Assembly (NCBI GenBank): GCA_030148335.1
Contig: JASBTQ010000009.1
Span: 1-64,000, forward strand
Origin: Allomuricauda sp.
Lineage (GTDB): Bacteria; Bacteroidota; Bacteroidia; Flavobacteriales; Flavobacteriaceae
DNA length: 64,000 nt
Reading direction: 5' to 3'
Below, in pieces: positions 26,537-34,287 of this stretch. Position 1 is the first letter of the stretch; each line of letters starts with the position of its first letter. The notes under the pieces were generated by a model. That model searched no databases, was not told the origin of the DNA, and saw nothing but the letters and a program-made list of their open reading frames with translations. Both the position numbers and the translations under genes were made by a program.

Positions 26537-28791
26537 AACTGCTTTATTCAATCAGTAAGCCCATGACCGCTGGGTTCGAATGCGGTCCGACGCGACCGAC
26601 AAAGAACCGCGGGAGCAACATCAAAACCTTATTCGCAACAATGGTCCTTTCGGGGCTGGCGTTCACCATGAGCGCACAGGAACAGGAAACCGATTCCCTC
26701 GAAGGGAAAAAGGTCGTACTGGATGAGGTCTTGGTACAGGCCATTAGGGTGACCAAGGAATTCCCCATCACCTTTACCAATTTGGACCAGGAGGAAATGG
26801 CCTCCAGGAACCTGGGGCAGGACGTACCCATCCTGATGAACTTTATGCCCGCGGTAGTGACCACTTCCGATGCAGGTGCCGGGGTGGGATACACCAGCAT
26901 CCGCATTCGGGGTAGTGATGCCACGCGGGTAAACGTCACCATCAACGGGGTGCCCTACAACGATGCCGAATCGCAGGGTACATTTTGGGTGAACATGCCC
27001 GATTTTGCCTCTTCCACCCAAAGTCTCCAATTGCAAAGGGGCGTGGGTACATCGACCAACGGGGCCGGTGCCTTTGGGGCAAGCCTGAATGTGCTTACCG
27101 ATGCATTCTCCGAAGAAGCCTATGCGAAAGTCTCATCATCCTTGGGAAGTTTCAACACGCTGCGGAACAATGTGAAGTTCAGCACCGGTATTTTGAACGA
27201 TCATTTTGAGTTTTCGGGAAGGTTGTCCCGTATCACTTCCGATGGGTATGTGGACAGAGCCGCTTCGGAACTGGATGCCTATTTCCTGCAAGGGGTCTAT
27301 AAGGACGATAATACCCTGGTAAAAGCTTTGCTTTTTGGAGGGCACGAAATCACCTATCAAGCTTGGGACGGAATCACCGCCGAACAATTGGAAACCAATA
27401 GAACCTTCAATCCGGTAGGCATGTACACCGATGAAAATGGACAGACCCAATTCTATGATAAAGAGGAGGACAATTACAAGCAGGACCATTTTCAGTTGCA
27501 TTGGAGCGAGACCTTGAGTCCTGAGTGGAGCACCAATCTGGCCCTCCACTATACCAGGGGAAGGGGCTTTTTTGAGCAATATCGAGAAGACGATGACTTT
27601 GCTGATTATGGATTGGAGCCCATCGAAATAGGTGGTGAGACCATAAATACCACGGACCTGATCCGCAGAAGATGGTTGGACAATGATTTTTACGGGACCG
27701 TTTTCTCGGCTACTTATACCAAAAACGACCTTCGATTGATTTTGGGAGGAGGATATAATGAGTATAAGGGAGATCATTTCGGGGAGATCATTTGGGCACG
27801 CTTTGCCAGCAATAGTGATATTCGGGACCGATACTACGACGATAATTCCACCAAGACTGATCTTAATGTATATGCCAAGGCGAACTATCAGCTCAACAGC
27901 AAATGGTCCATTTTTGGCGATGTGCAATACCGAGGGGTCGGTTATGAGGCCAATGGAGACGATACCGGACTGGTCGATGATACTTTTGACTTTTTCAACC
28001 CCAAGGCCGGAATCACTTTTGATCTGGACCGGAACAACAATTTCTATCTTTCCTATGCCAGGGCCAGTAGGGAGCCTAACCGTAACGATTATGAAAGTGG
28101 AAGCCCAAAACCGGAGCATCTGAACGATTTTGAGTTGGGATGGCGTTACGTTTCCCCCAATTTCCAATTGAACACAAACGTGTACTACATGCGATACAAG
28201 GACCAATTGGTGCTTACTGGGGAACTCAACGATGTGGGTGCGCCCTTGAGATCCAATGTGGGGGACAGTTATCGCCTGGGTCTGGAAATGGACGCCAACA
28301 TCAAGCTTGGCCAAAAGTTCATGCTCAGGCCCAACATCGCCCTTAGCGACAATCGCAACCTCGACTTTTATTTCCAAAGGGATGGCGAACTACAAGACTT
28401 GGGGAATACGAATATCGCCTATTCCCCCAAGATCGTGGCAGGTAATATTTTGGCTTTCCAGCCCAACCAAAACCTACAATTGTCCCTGCTGTCCAAATTT
28501 GTGGGCAAGCAATATATGGGCAATATCGATTCGGAAAATTCCACTTTGGACAGCTATACCCAGACCGATTTCAATGTGCAATATGTCATCAATGCCAATT
28601 CCTTTTTTAAGAGTATTGTGCTGTCTGGTTTGGTGAACAACATCTTTGATGCCGACATTGTTTCCAACGGATATTTTTACACCTACGATGATGATTTTTC
28701 CAATCCGGGAACCGTCACCACCATTGAAGAGGCAAGGTATTATCCCCAGGCAGGGATCAATTTTTTGTTGGGGGCCACCATTGTTTTTTAA
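26533..28791 (+). CDS. TonB-dependent receptor under TPP riboswitch (probable thiamine uptake)
   Basis: 752 residues. The plug domain begins near KKVVLDEVLVQAIRVTKEFP and includes SIRIRGSDATRVNVTINGVP. The beta-barrel ends NFLLGATIVF. The signal sequence seems to be IKTLFATMVLSGLAFTMSAQ, leaving an odd ~30-residue, Pro/Arg-containing N-terminal extension from this ATG; a later start is possible. TPP control identifies it as an outer-membrane receptor for thiamine or a derivative (OMR1 type, established for Bacteroidota by riboswitch studies). Its inner-membrane partner may be the PnuC-like protein 8 kb upstream. Confidence 0.92.
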   Translation: MKLLYSISKPMTAGFECGPTRPTKNRGSNIKTLFATMVLSGLAFTMSAQEQETDSLEGKKVVLDEVLVQAIRVTKEFPITFTNLDQEEMASRNLGQDVPILMNFMPAVVTTSDAGAGVGYTSIRIRGSDATRVNVTINGVPYNDAESQGTFWVNMPDFASSTQSLQLQRGVGTSTNGAGAFGASLNVLTDAFSEEAYAKVSSSLGSFNTLRNNVKFSTGILNDHFEFSGRLSRITSDGYVDRAASELDAYFLQGVYKDDNTLVKALLFGGHEITYQAWDGITAEQLETNRTFNPVGMYTDENGQTQFYDKEEDNYKQDHFQLHWSETLSPEWSTNLALHYTRGRGFFEQYREDDDFADYGLEPIEIGGETINTTDLIRRRWLDNDFYGTVFSATYTKNDLRLILGGGYNEYKGDHFGEIIWARFASNSDIRDRYYDDNSTKTDLNVYAKANYQLNSKWSIFGDVQYRGVGYEANGDDTGLVDDTFDFFNPKAGITFDLDRNNNFYLSYARASREPNRNDYESGSPKPEHLNDFELGWRYVSPNFQLNTNVYYMRYKDQLVLTGELNDVGAPLRSNVGDSYRLGLEMDANIKLGQKFMLRPNIALSDNRNLDFYFQRDGELQDLGNTNIAYSPKIVAGNILAFQPNQNLQLSLLSKFVGKQYMGNIDSENSTLDSYTQTDFNVQYVINANSFFKSIVLSGLVNNIFDADIVSNGYFYTYDDDFSNPGTVTTIEEARYYPQAGINFLLGATIVF

Positions 28792-28800
28792 ACGGTAATG

Positions 28801-28845
28801 AATGGGATTCTGTACTTTTATAATATGGCAGAATCCCATTTTCTT
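28801..28845 (+). terminator. 12-bp perfect inverted repeat, probable terminator spanning the next start codon
   Basis: AATGGGATTCTG (28801-28812) and CAGAATCCCATT (28829-28840) pair perfectly around a 16-base loop and run into TTCTTTTT. It probably ends the receptor transcript, yet the loop holds the ATG (28825) of the following gene. Confidence 0.65.
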
Positions 28846-29826
28846 TTTCCTGAAAACAGACCCATTTGCTGGGGAATCATTGGATGTGGCAGTGTGGCCG
28901 AAAAAAAGAGCGTTCCGGCCTATGTGAACACGCCCGGTTTTGAAGTACGAATGGTCATGCGCCGTGATGCGGAGAAGGCGAAGGATTATGCCGAAAGACA
29001 CAAAATAGCCCAATGGACCATCAATGCAGATGAGGTGATAGACCATCCAGAGATAGATGCCATATATATCGCCACGCCACCCGACTCCCATAAATTTTAT
29101 GCCCTAAAAATGGCCGCTGCCGGGAAACCCTGTTGTGTCGAAAAGCCCATGGCACCGAATTATGCAGACAGTCTTGCCATTTATGAAGCGTTCCGGACAA
29201 AGGGCATTCCTCTTTTTGTGGCCTACTACCGTCGTTCGCTTCCCAGGTTCCTAAAGGTGAAGCAATGGCTGGAGGAAGGCCTGATCGGAAAAGTACGACA
29301 CGTCCATTGGCAAAAGACGAAACCTCCCAGTGACATAGATTTGAGTGGGGACTACAATTGGCGAACGGATAGCAAAGTGGCTCCCGGAGGCTATTTTGAC
29401 GATTTGGCGAGCCACGGCCTAAATCTGTTTACCTTTCTTTTGGGGGACATTAAAGAAGCGCATGGGTTCGCGATCAACCAACAAGGACTGTACTCTGCCC
29501 ACGATACGCTTTCTGGAACTTGGTTACATGAAAGAGGTGTGACAGGCACAGGGATATGGAATTTTGGAAATTATTTTCGAGAGGATAAAGTCGATATCCT
29601 GGGTTCCAAAGGAAAAATCAGCTTTGCTGTTTTGGACGAGGCCCCCTTGGTATTGGAAAATGAATCGGGACTACAACTCATGGAAATTCCCCACCCTGAT
29701 CACGTGCAGCAATTTCATGTGGAAAACATCAGGGAGCACCTTTTGGGAAGAAAAGCGCACCCATCCACTGGAAAAACAGGATTGCACACCAGTTGGGTCA
29801 TGGACCGTATTTTGGGAAATCGGTGA
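28825..29826 (+). CDS. Gfo/Idh/MocA-family NAD(P)-dependent oxidoreductase
   Basis: About 333 residues from ATG 28825 (MAESHFLFPENRPI). The Rossmann motif is WGIIGCGSVAEKKSVPAY. The catalytic lysine lies in CVEKPMAPNYADS, and the C-terminal alpha/beta domain contains PGGYFDDLASHGLNLFTFLL. Family members oxidise or reduce sugars and polyols; substrate is not predictable here. It follows the thiamine receptor but a strong inverted repeat separates them, so it need not belong to that regulon. Confidence 0.87.
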   Translation: MAESHFLFPENRPICWGIIGCGSVAEKKSVPAYVNTPGFEVRMVMRRDAEKAKDYAERHKIAQWTINADEVIDHPEIDAIYIATPPDSHKFYALKMAAAGKPCCVEKPMAPNYADSLAIYEAFRTKGIPLFVAYYRRSLPRFLKVKQWLEEGLIGKVRHVHWQKTKPPSDIDLSGDYNWRTDSKVAPGGYFDDLASHGLNLFTFLLGDIKEAHGFAINQQGLYSAHDTLSGTWLHERGVTGTGIWNFGNYFREDKVDILGSKGKISFAVLDEAPLVLENESGLQLMEIPHPDHVQQFHVENIREHLLGRKAHPSTGKTGLHTSWVMDRILGNR

Positions 29827-30261
29827 TCAGTTGGAGATCGTCACCACATTCCCGCTCAGGGTTGCCCTGTAATACAACAGGTCGTGGTATCTTTTTCCAT
29901 CGTTTGGCCTGTCCAATTGCTGCCCTGTAAATAGGCTATAGGTGTACCCTTCGCAGCTGCAGACCACATTCTGCCCATCTATGGTCATGGTGGAGCAATC
30001 ATTTGGGGCATGGTTGGGGCAACTGGCCTCAAAGGCATAATAGCCCGAACCGATATTCATGACAAAAGCACCTCGGGTGCCCACGCCACTGTTGCCTACA
30101 TACACGGGATTCCCAACGTTTTTCAGGTTACTGTACAAAGGCAGGTTCAGGTTCAGGTCAAACCGGAAACTCACTTCTTGCAAATAGGGGTTTCTGTTGG
30201 TACTGTCTGAACTACAGGCGAATAAGGTCAAAAGAAGGCAAAGGCCCCAGAAATGTTTCAT
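29827..30261 (-). CDS. Degenerate Rieske-like lipoprotein
   Basis: 144 residues. Lipoprotein signal with FACSS (Cys16). The body retains a Rieske-like pattern (GYYAFEASCPNHAPNDC; VVCSCEGYTYSLFTGQ), but where a Rieske protein has C-x-H and C-x2-H, the second cluster site reads CSCEGY: the His ligand is Glu. Iron-sulfur binding is therefore doubtful. Function unknown. Abuts the oxidoreductase stop codon, convergent. Confidence 0.7.
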   Translation of the reverse strand: MKHFWGLCLLLTLFACSSDSTNRNPYLQEVSFRFDLNLNLPLYSNLKNVGNPVYVGNSGVGTRGAFVMNIGSGYYAFEASCPNHAPNDCSTMTIDGQNVVCSCEGYTYSLFTGQQLDRPNDGKRYHDLLYYRATLSGNVVTISN

Positions 30262-30308
30262 AGCGTATTTTCAATGAGCTGCTTCGGCAAAGTTGAACAA
30301 AAATTACC

Positions 30309-30316
30309 TATATTTG
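30309..30316 (+). promoter_or_regulatory. Candidate promoter -7 element upstream of greA
   Basis: TATATTTG matches TAnnTTTG, 130 bases before the greA ATG, giving a long leader. A nearer, weaker element (TTCCTTTG at 30423-30430) is the alternative. Confidence 0.4.
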
Positions 30317-30446
30317 CGTTAAATCCTCGCAAAAACCATGCAGGTCATGGGAATCGTTGAGGATTTTTTGTATTTGTAAAGAAAGAGACCATTGGGGAAA
30401 TTTTTTTGATTTTCTTCGATGTTCCTTTGCATTAAAACAGCACGAT

Positions 30447-30923
30447 ATGAGCAAGATATCTTATTATACAGCGGAAGGATTAAAGAAGTTGAGGGACGAA
30501 CTGAACCAGCTAAAGGACGTGGAGCGTCCAAAGGCATCCCAGGCCATTGCAGAGGCCAGGGACAAAGGGGATCTGTCCGAGAATGCCGAATATGATGCAG
30601 CAAAGGAAGCGCAGGGCCTTTTGGAAATGAAGATCTCCAAGATGGAAGAAACCTTGGCCAATGCCCGATTGATAGATGAATCACAACTGGACAACTCAAA
30701 AATTCTCGTCCTATCGACCGTAAAGTTGAAAAACCAGGCCAATGGTATGGTCATGAAATATACCTTGGTAGCCGAAAGCGAGGCCAATCTGAAGACTGGA
30801 AAAATATCCGTTACTTCCCCCATAGGAAAGGGTTTGTTGGGGAAATCAGTAGGGGACATGGCAGAGATAAAGGTGCCCAATGGAACCCTGAAACTGGAAG
30901 TTTTGGAGATCACCAGGGAATGA
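30447..30923 (+). CDS. greA: Transcription elongation factor GreA
   Basis: 158 residues from ATG 30447 (MSKISYYTAEGLKKLRDEL), the normal GreA length; a longer frame to 30357 is not credible. The N-terminal coiled coil carries the acidic tip (ARDKGDLSENAEYDAAKEAQ). The C-terminal FKBP-like domain has SPIGKGLLGKSVGD. GreA enters the RNA polymerase secondary channel and stimulates transcript cleavage in backtracked complexes. Followed by its own terminator. Confidence 0.96.
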   Translation: MSKISYYTAEGLKKLRDELNQLKDVERPKASQAIAEARDKGDLSENAEYDAAKEAQGLLEMKISKMEETLANARLIDESQLDNSKILVLSTVKLKNQANGMVMKYTLVAESEANLKTGKISVTSPIGKGLLGKSVGDMAEIKVPNGTLKLEVLEITRE

Positions 30924-30946
30924 CAGCGATTAAAATCTGTATATTT

Positions 30947-30974
30947 AATCCCGTCCCACGACGGGATTTTTAGT
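30947..30974 (+). terminator. Terminator of greA
   Basis: AATCCCGTC (30947-30955), CCAC loop, GACGGGATT (30960-30968), then TTTAGTT. Confidence 0.85.
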
Positions 30975-30989
30975 TAAAAACCAAACCAC

Positions 30990-31379
30990 ATGGCCAGTAT
31001 TTTTACCAAGATCATGAATGGGGAAATTCCCTGCCATAAAATAGCCGAGGACGAGGACAACTTCGCCTTTTTGGACATCAATCCAAATGCCAAAGGGCAT
31101 ACATTATGTGTCCCTAAAAAGGAAGTGGACAAAATATGGGACTTGGACGAGGAGTCTTATGGGAAACTCCTGTCGTTTTCAAGAAAAGTGGCCGTTGCCC
31201 TGGAAAAAGCCGTTCCCTGCAAGCGGGTCGGCATGACCGTCATCGGTTTGGAAGTGCCCCATGTGCATGTGCATCTTATTCCCTTGCAGAGCATGACGAA
31301 CGCGACCTTCCAACACAAGGAAAAACTGACTACGGAAGAGTTTGTGGCCGTGGCCGAGGCCATTCGGTCCCATCTCTAA
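30990..31379 (+). CDS. HIT family nucleotide-binding hydrolase
   Basis: 129 residues with the histidine triad PHVHVHLIPL near residues 88-97 and the N-terminal SIFTKIMNGEIPCHKIAEDE typical of the HINT/PKCI branch. These enzymes cleave nucleoside phosphoramidates and AMP-lysine type bonds. The N-terminal zinc cysteines of some homologues are absent. Its stop codon overlaps the stop of the convergent zinc-ribbon membrane gene. Confidence 0.92.
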   Translation: MASIFTKIMNGEIPCHKIAEDEDNFAFLDINPNAKGHTLCVPKKEVDKIWDLDEESYGKLLSFSRKVAVALEKAVPCKRVGMTVIGLEVPHVHVHLIPLQSMTNATFQHKEKLTTEEFVAVAEAIRSHL

Positions 31380-31726
31380 ATCGTACCCTGAAGAAAAAAG
31401 TACACAGCTCCCGCCACTAGGCAGAGCAACAATGCCAAAATGATGAAAAACAGCGTGGTAAAGCGTATCGACTTCCGGTCAGGGGCCACCAGCTTGTTGT
31501 AATAGTCATAGACCCTTTCGATATCGGGCGTCCAGTTTACCGGATAAATGATGGAATTGCACTTGTTGCACTTGAGCTCGTGGGTCACCTCATTGGTCGT
31601 TCTGTGGTAGAGAGCACCATAGGTGTGTTTTTGGTAGAAGGTAAGCTTTAGTTCCTGGTTATAACATTCGGGGCAGTTATTGGTGATCTCAGCTTCCTTT
31701 ATTACAAGTTTTTTTTCCTTTGCCAT
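31376..31726 (-). CDS. Zinc-ribbon-like protein with C-terminal membrane anchor
   Basis: 116 residues. Two cysteine pairs (CPEC near residue 18 and CNKC near residue 53) suggest a zinc ribbon, and the C-terminus holds one hydrophobic helix (TTLFFIILALLLCLVAGAVY). No named family recognised. It is eight bases downstream of a sensor kinase gene and likely co-transcribed with it. Confidence 0.7.
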   Translation of the reverse strand: MAKEKKLVIKEAEITNNCPECYNQELKLTFYQKHTYGALYHRTTNEVTHELKCNKCNSIIYPVNWTPDIERVYDYYNKLVAPDRKSIRFTTLFFIILALLLCLVAGAVYFFLQGTI

Positions 31727-31734
31727 GGCTCATT

Positions 31735-32886
31735 TCATTTTTCATTTGCTCTTAGGGAAATTTGCATGATTGTTCCTTCCTTACTTGACGAAAATACTTT
31801 AATTTTTCCTTTATGGTACTCTTCCACGATTCTTTTTACCAGCGAAAGCCCTAATCCCCAGCCTCTTTTCTTGGTGGTCACCCCAGGATTAAAAATGTTC
31901 TGGAAGTCACTTTTTGCGATTCCGTGGCCGGTATCCGATACCAAAATGTTGACCGTTTGTCCTTTTTTCTCGATCTGTATGGCGATGTTTCCTTTGCCCT
32001 TCATCGCATCGATTCCATTTTTTACCAAGTTTTCAATGCTCCAGTTGTACAACGGGGGGTTCAGCAGTACAAGGGCTTCCTCCACATTGCTGCTAAAGGA
32101 GAAATGGACCAGCTTGGAACTCCTTTGCTTGAGATAGTCGTAGGCCTTTTTGGTTTCGTCCACAATATCATGGACGTGCAGTTCCGGGATGGAGCCTATT
32201 TTGGAAAAACGCTCCGTAATGGTCTGTAGGCGGTCAATGTCCTTCGCAATTTCTTTGGTCACATCCGGATTGATGTCCTCCGTCTTCAACAGTTCGTTCC
32301 AGCCCATGAGCGATGTAAGCGGTGTGCCGATCTGGTGGGCGGTCTCCTTGGCCATGCCTGCCCAGAGCTTGTTCTGTTCCGATGCCTTGTTGGTCTTGAA
32401 GAAAAAGAAAATGACCGTCCCGAATAGGCAGATAATGAGCAGTAGCGCGAGGGGATAATACTTCAATTTGTTGAGCACCTCGGAGTTTCCGTAGTAGAGC
32501 GTTTCCAGCAGTTCATCTTCTTGGATGATCTGTATGGGTTCGTTCTCATTTTTGAACTGCTCTATCTTTTGTTGGATATAGGTGCTGTCGGCAATCTTGT
32601 CCTTGGCAATGTTGTGTGTTTTGTAGGATCCCTTTTCATTGACCAAGATCATGGGGGTGGACGTGTTGTTGGCCATCACCTTCAAGGTAAGGTTGCCCAG
32701 TTCTTGGTCCACTGGGGATTGGATGAGTTCCAACTGGGCGGTGGCCCATATTTCCATTTTCAACCGCTCTTCCTCCTTGAACTTTCTGAAAAAACTATTG
32801 GTGTTCCACAAGATCAAGCTCACAATGATGAATGCAGATATCAACAAGGTAATATTGGAAGCTTTCCTTTGGGGGCTGAAGTTCAT
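31735..32886 (-). CDS. Sensor histidine kinase
   Basis: 383 residues. Helix one is near 12-30 and helix two near 143-163, enclosing a ~110-residue extracytoplasmic sensor. The phospho-acceptor histidine sits in AKETAHQIGTPLTSLMGW. N-box is NWSIENLVKNGIDAMKGKG, G-boxes are VSDTGHGIAKSDF and RGWGLGLSLVKRIVEEYHKG. No receiver domain and no adjacent response regulator, so its partner is encoded elsewhere. Co-transcribed with the zinc-ribbon membrane protein. Confidence 0.93.
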   Translation of the reverse strand: MNFSPQRKASNITLLISAFIIVSLILWNTNSFFRKFKEEERLKMEIWATAQLELIQSPVDQELGNLTLKVMANNTSTPMILVNEKGSYKTHNIAKDKIADSTYIQQKIEQFKNENEPIQIIQEDELLETLYYGNSEVLNKLKYYPLALLLIICLFGTVIFFFFKTNKASEQNKLWAGMAKETAHQIGTPLTSLMGWNELLKTEDINPDVTKEIAKDIDRLQTITERFSKIGSIPELHVHDIVDETKKAYDYLKQRSSKLVHFSFSSNVEEALVLLNPPLYNWSIENLVKNGIDAMKGKGNIAIQIEKKGQTVNILVSDTGHGIAKSDFQNIFNPGVTTKKRGWGLGLSLVKRIVEEYHKGKIKVFSSSKEGTIMQISLRANEK

Positions 32887-32979
32887 TGTTGGTCGGATTG
32901 TGTTTTAAAGATAGCGGAAAATGGAAAACATGTTGATAGTTAGTTAGCATAACGGGTTTTCAATGGGATTCATTTTATG

Positions 32980-32987
32980 TACTTTTG
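32980..32987 (+). promoter_or_regulatory. Promoter -7 element for the DUF3127 gene
   Basis: TACTTTTG matches TAnnTTTG, 22 bases before the ATG at 33010. Confidence 0.55.
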
Positions 32988-33009
32988 AAATTCAACAAAA
33001 ATTAACATA

Positions 33010-33387
33010 ATGGAAGTTCAGGGAAAAATCAAAATGATCGATGATACCAAAACCTTTGGAAACAATGGTTTTAGGAAAAGAGAGGTCGTAGTGACCACGG
33101 AAGAACAATATCCCCAGCATATTTTGGTGGAGTTTGTGCAGGACAAGTGTGATTTGTTGGACAGCTATAAAGTGGGCCAGGCCGTGAAGATAAGCATCAA
33201 CCTAAGAGGACGGGAATGGGTGAACCCCCAGGGAGAGACCAAATATTTCAACTCCATCCAAGGATGGCGCATAGAGAACCTACAGGCAGAGGCCGGCAAC
33301 GGCAACATACCCCCTGTTCCCCCGATGGAAGCTTTTGAGCCTGCGGATGACCTTAATGAGGAGGATCACGACGACCTTCCGTTCTAA
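33010..33387 (+). CDS. DUF3127 OB-fold-like protein with SSB-type C-terminal tail
   Basis: 125 residues. The N-terminal ~95 match DUF3127 (MEVQGKIKMIDDTKTFGNNG; RKREVVVTTEEQYPQHILVE; ISINLRGREWVNPQGETKYF), a small beta-barrel predicted to be OB-like. The last residues, EEDHDDLPF after a Pro-rich linker, closely resemble the tip of this genome's own SSB (EDDDLPF). A nucleic-acid-binding role and docking of SSB partners are inferred; none is demonstrated. Confidence 0.85.
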   Translation: MEVQGKIKMIDDTKTFGNNGFRKREVVVTTEEQYPQHILVEFVQDKCDLLDSYKVGQAVKISINLRGREWVNPQGETKYFNSIQGWRIENLQAEAGNGNIPPVPPMEAFEPADDLNEEDHDDLPF

Positions 33388-33433
33388 AAAAGCCAACCAT
33401 CTTTCCTTTTAAGGAAAGAAAAATCTATAAGAA

Positions 33434-33560
33434 AGGCTGTCCAAATAGAAATTGTCTTCTGTCAATTCGAGCGGAGTCGAGAATGGGGTCATTTTCGGTC
33501 AATAGGTTTCGACTGCGCTCAACCTGACAAATCCACGTTTCAATTCTTTAGGGATAGCCT
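33434..33560. repeat. Palindromic intergenic repeat (REP/MITE-like)
   Basis: A 127-base imperfect inverted repeat. The outer arms (AGGCTGTCC... and ...GGGATAGCCT) and inner arms (TGTCAATTCGAGCGGAGTCG from 33460; CGACTGCGCTCAACCTGACA to 33529) can fold into one long hairpin around a ~23-base loop. The core GAGCGnAGTCGA sequence is familiar from repeats scattered in flavobacterial genomes. A smaller palindrome, CTTTCCTTTTAAGGAAAG, lies just before it at 33402-33419. Confidence 0.75.
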
Positions 33561-33606
33561 ATTCAGTTTTGTTCCCCATTGCTTATTTTTAGGATAAAAC
33601 AGCATT

Positions 33607-34287
33607 TTGGAAAACTACGGGAACAAATTTCCACTCCATTTTTTAGGAAAGCGGTTGGAATTCCCCCCAGTGGAGATGGCCAACGATGACGGTCTTCTTG
33701 CTGTGGGCGGTGACCTATCGCCAGAAAGACTCCTTTTGGCCTATAAGAACGGTATTTTTCCTTGGTTCAATGACGATGCCCTGATCCTCTGGTGGAGCCC
33801 GGACCCCAGAATGGTGCTTTTTCCCGATAAAGTAAAGATATCCAAGAGCATGCGTAAGGAGTTGCGGAGCGACAAGTTCAGGCTCACCCAAGATACCTGT
33901 TTTGAAAAAGTGATGGAACACTGTGCCAAAGTGGAACGGAGGGGACAACAAGGAACATGGATCACCCCGGAGATGAAGAAGGCCTACACAGACCTTCATC
34001 ACAAGAAAGTTGCCCGGTCCTACGAAGTTTGGGAAGAAGGGCAATTGGTGGGAGGGCTCTATGGCGTGGACCTCGGCCATGTGTTCTGCGGGGAAAGCAT
34101 GTTCAGCCTAAGGCCCAATGCCTCCAAATATGCCTTTATAAAAATGGCACAGGAACTGGTACAAAAAGGATATAAGCTCATCGATTGCCAAGTCCATACC
34201 GATCATTTGGAAAGCCTGGGTGCCGAATTGATCCCCAGAAACAGGTTCATGGAAATTTTACAGGGACAACTGGGCACTGGTGAGTAA
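33607..34287 (+). CDS. aat: Leucyl/phenylalanyl-tRNA-protein transferase
   Basis: Adds Leu or Phe from tRNA to N-terminal Arg/Lys of proteins, creating N-degrons for ClpS/ClpAP. 226 residues with FPPVEMANDDGLLAVGGDLS, NGIFPWFNDDALILWWSPDP and GLYGVDLGHVFCGESMFSLR. Start is TTG at 33607; the only internal ATG would remove conserved N-terminal residues. Its 3' end overlaps the convergent DUF2490 gene by 30 bp. Confidence 0.94.
   Translation: MENYGNKFPLHFLGKRLEFPPVEMANDDGLLAVGGDLSPERLLLAYKNGIFPWFNDDALILWWSPDPRMVLFPDKVKISKSMRKELRSDKFRLTQDTCFEKVMEHCAKVERRGQQGTWITPEMKKAYTDLHHKKVARSYEVWEEGQLVGGLYGVDLGHVFCGESMFSLRPNASKYAFIKMAQELVQKGYKLIDCQVHTDHLESLGAELIPRNRFMEILQGQLGTGE

Noticed and set aside
26565-26595. 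tRNA fragment (GGTTCGAAT loop resembling a T-arm)
   Set aside because: Only one arm-like hairpin is present; no acceptor, D or anticodon arms, and it lies inside an open reading frame.
27136-28377. 413-codon antisense ORF opposite the thiamine receptor
   Set aside because: Mirror of the well-supported receptor frame; composition typical of antisense shadow, with no promoter or recognisable domain.
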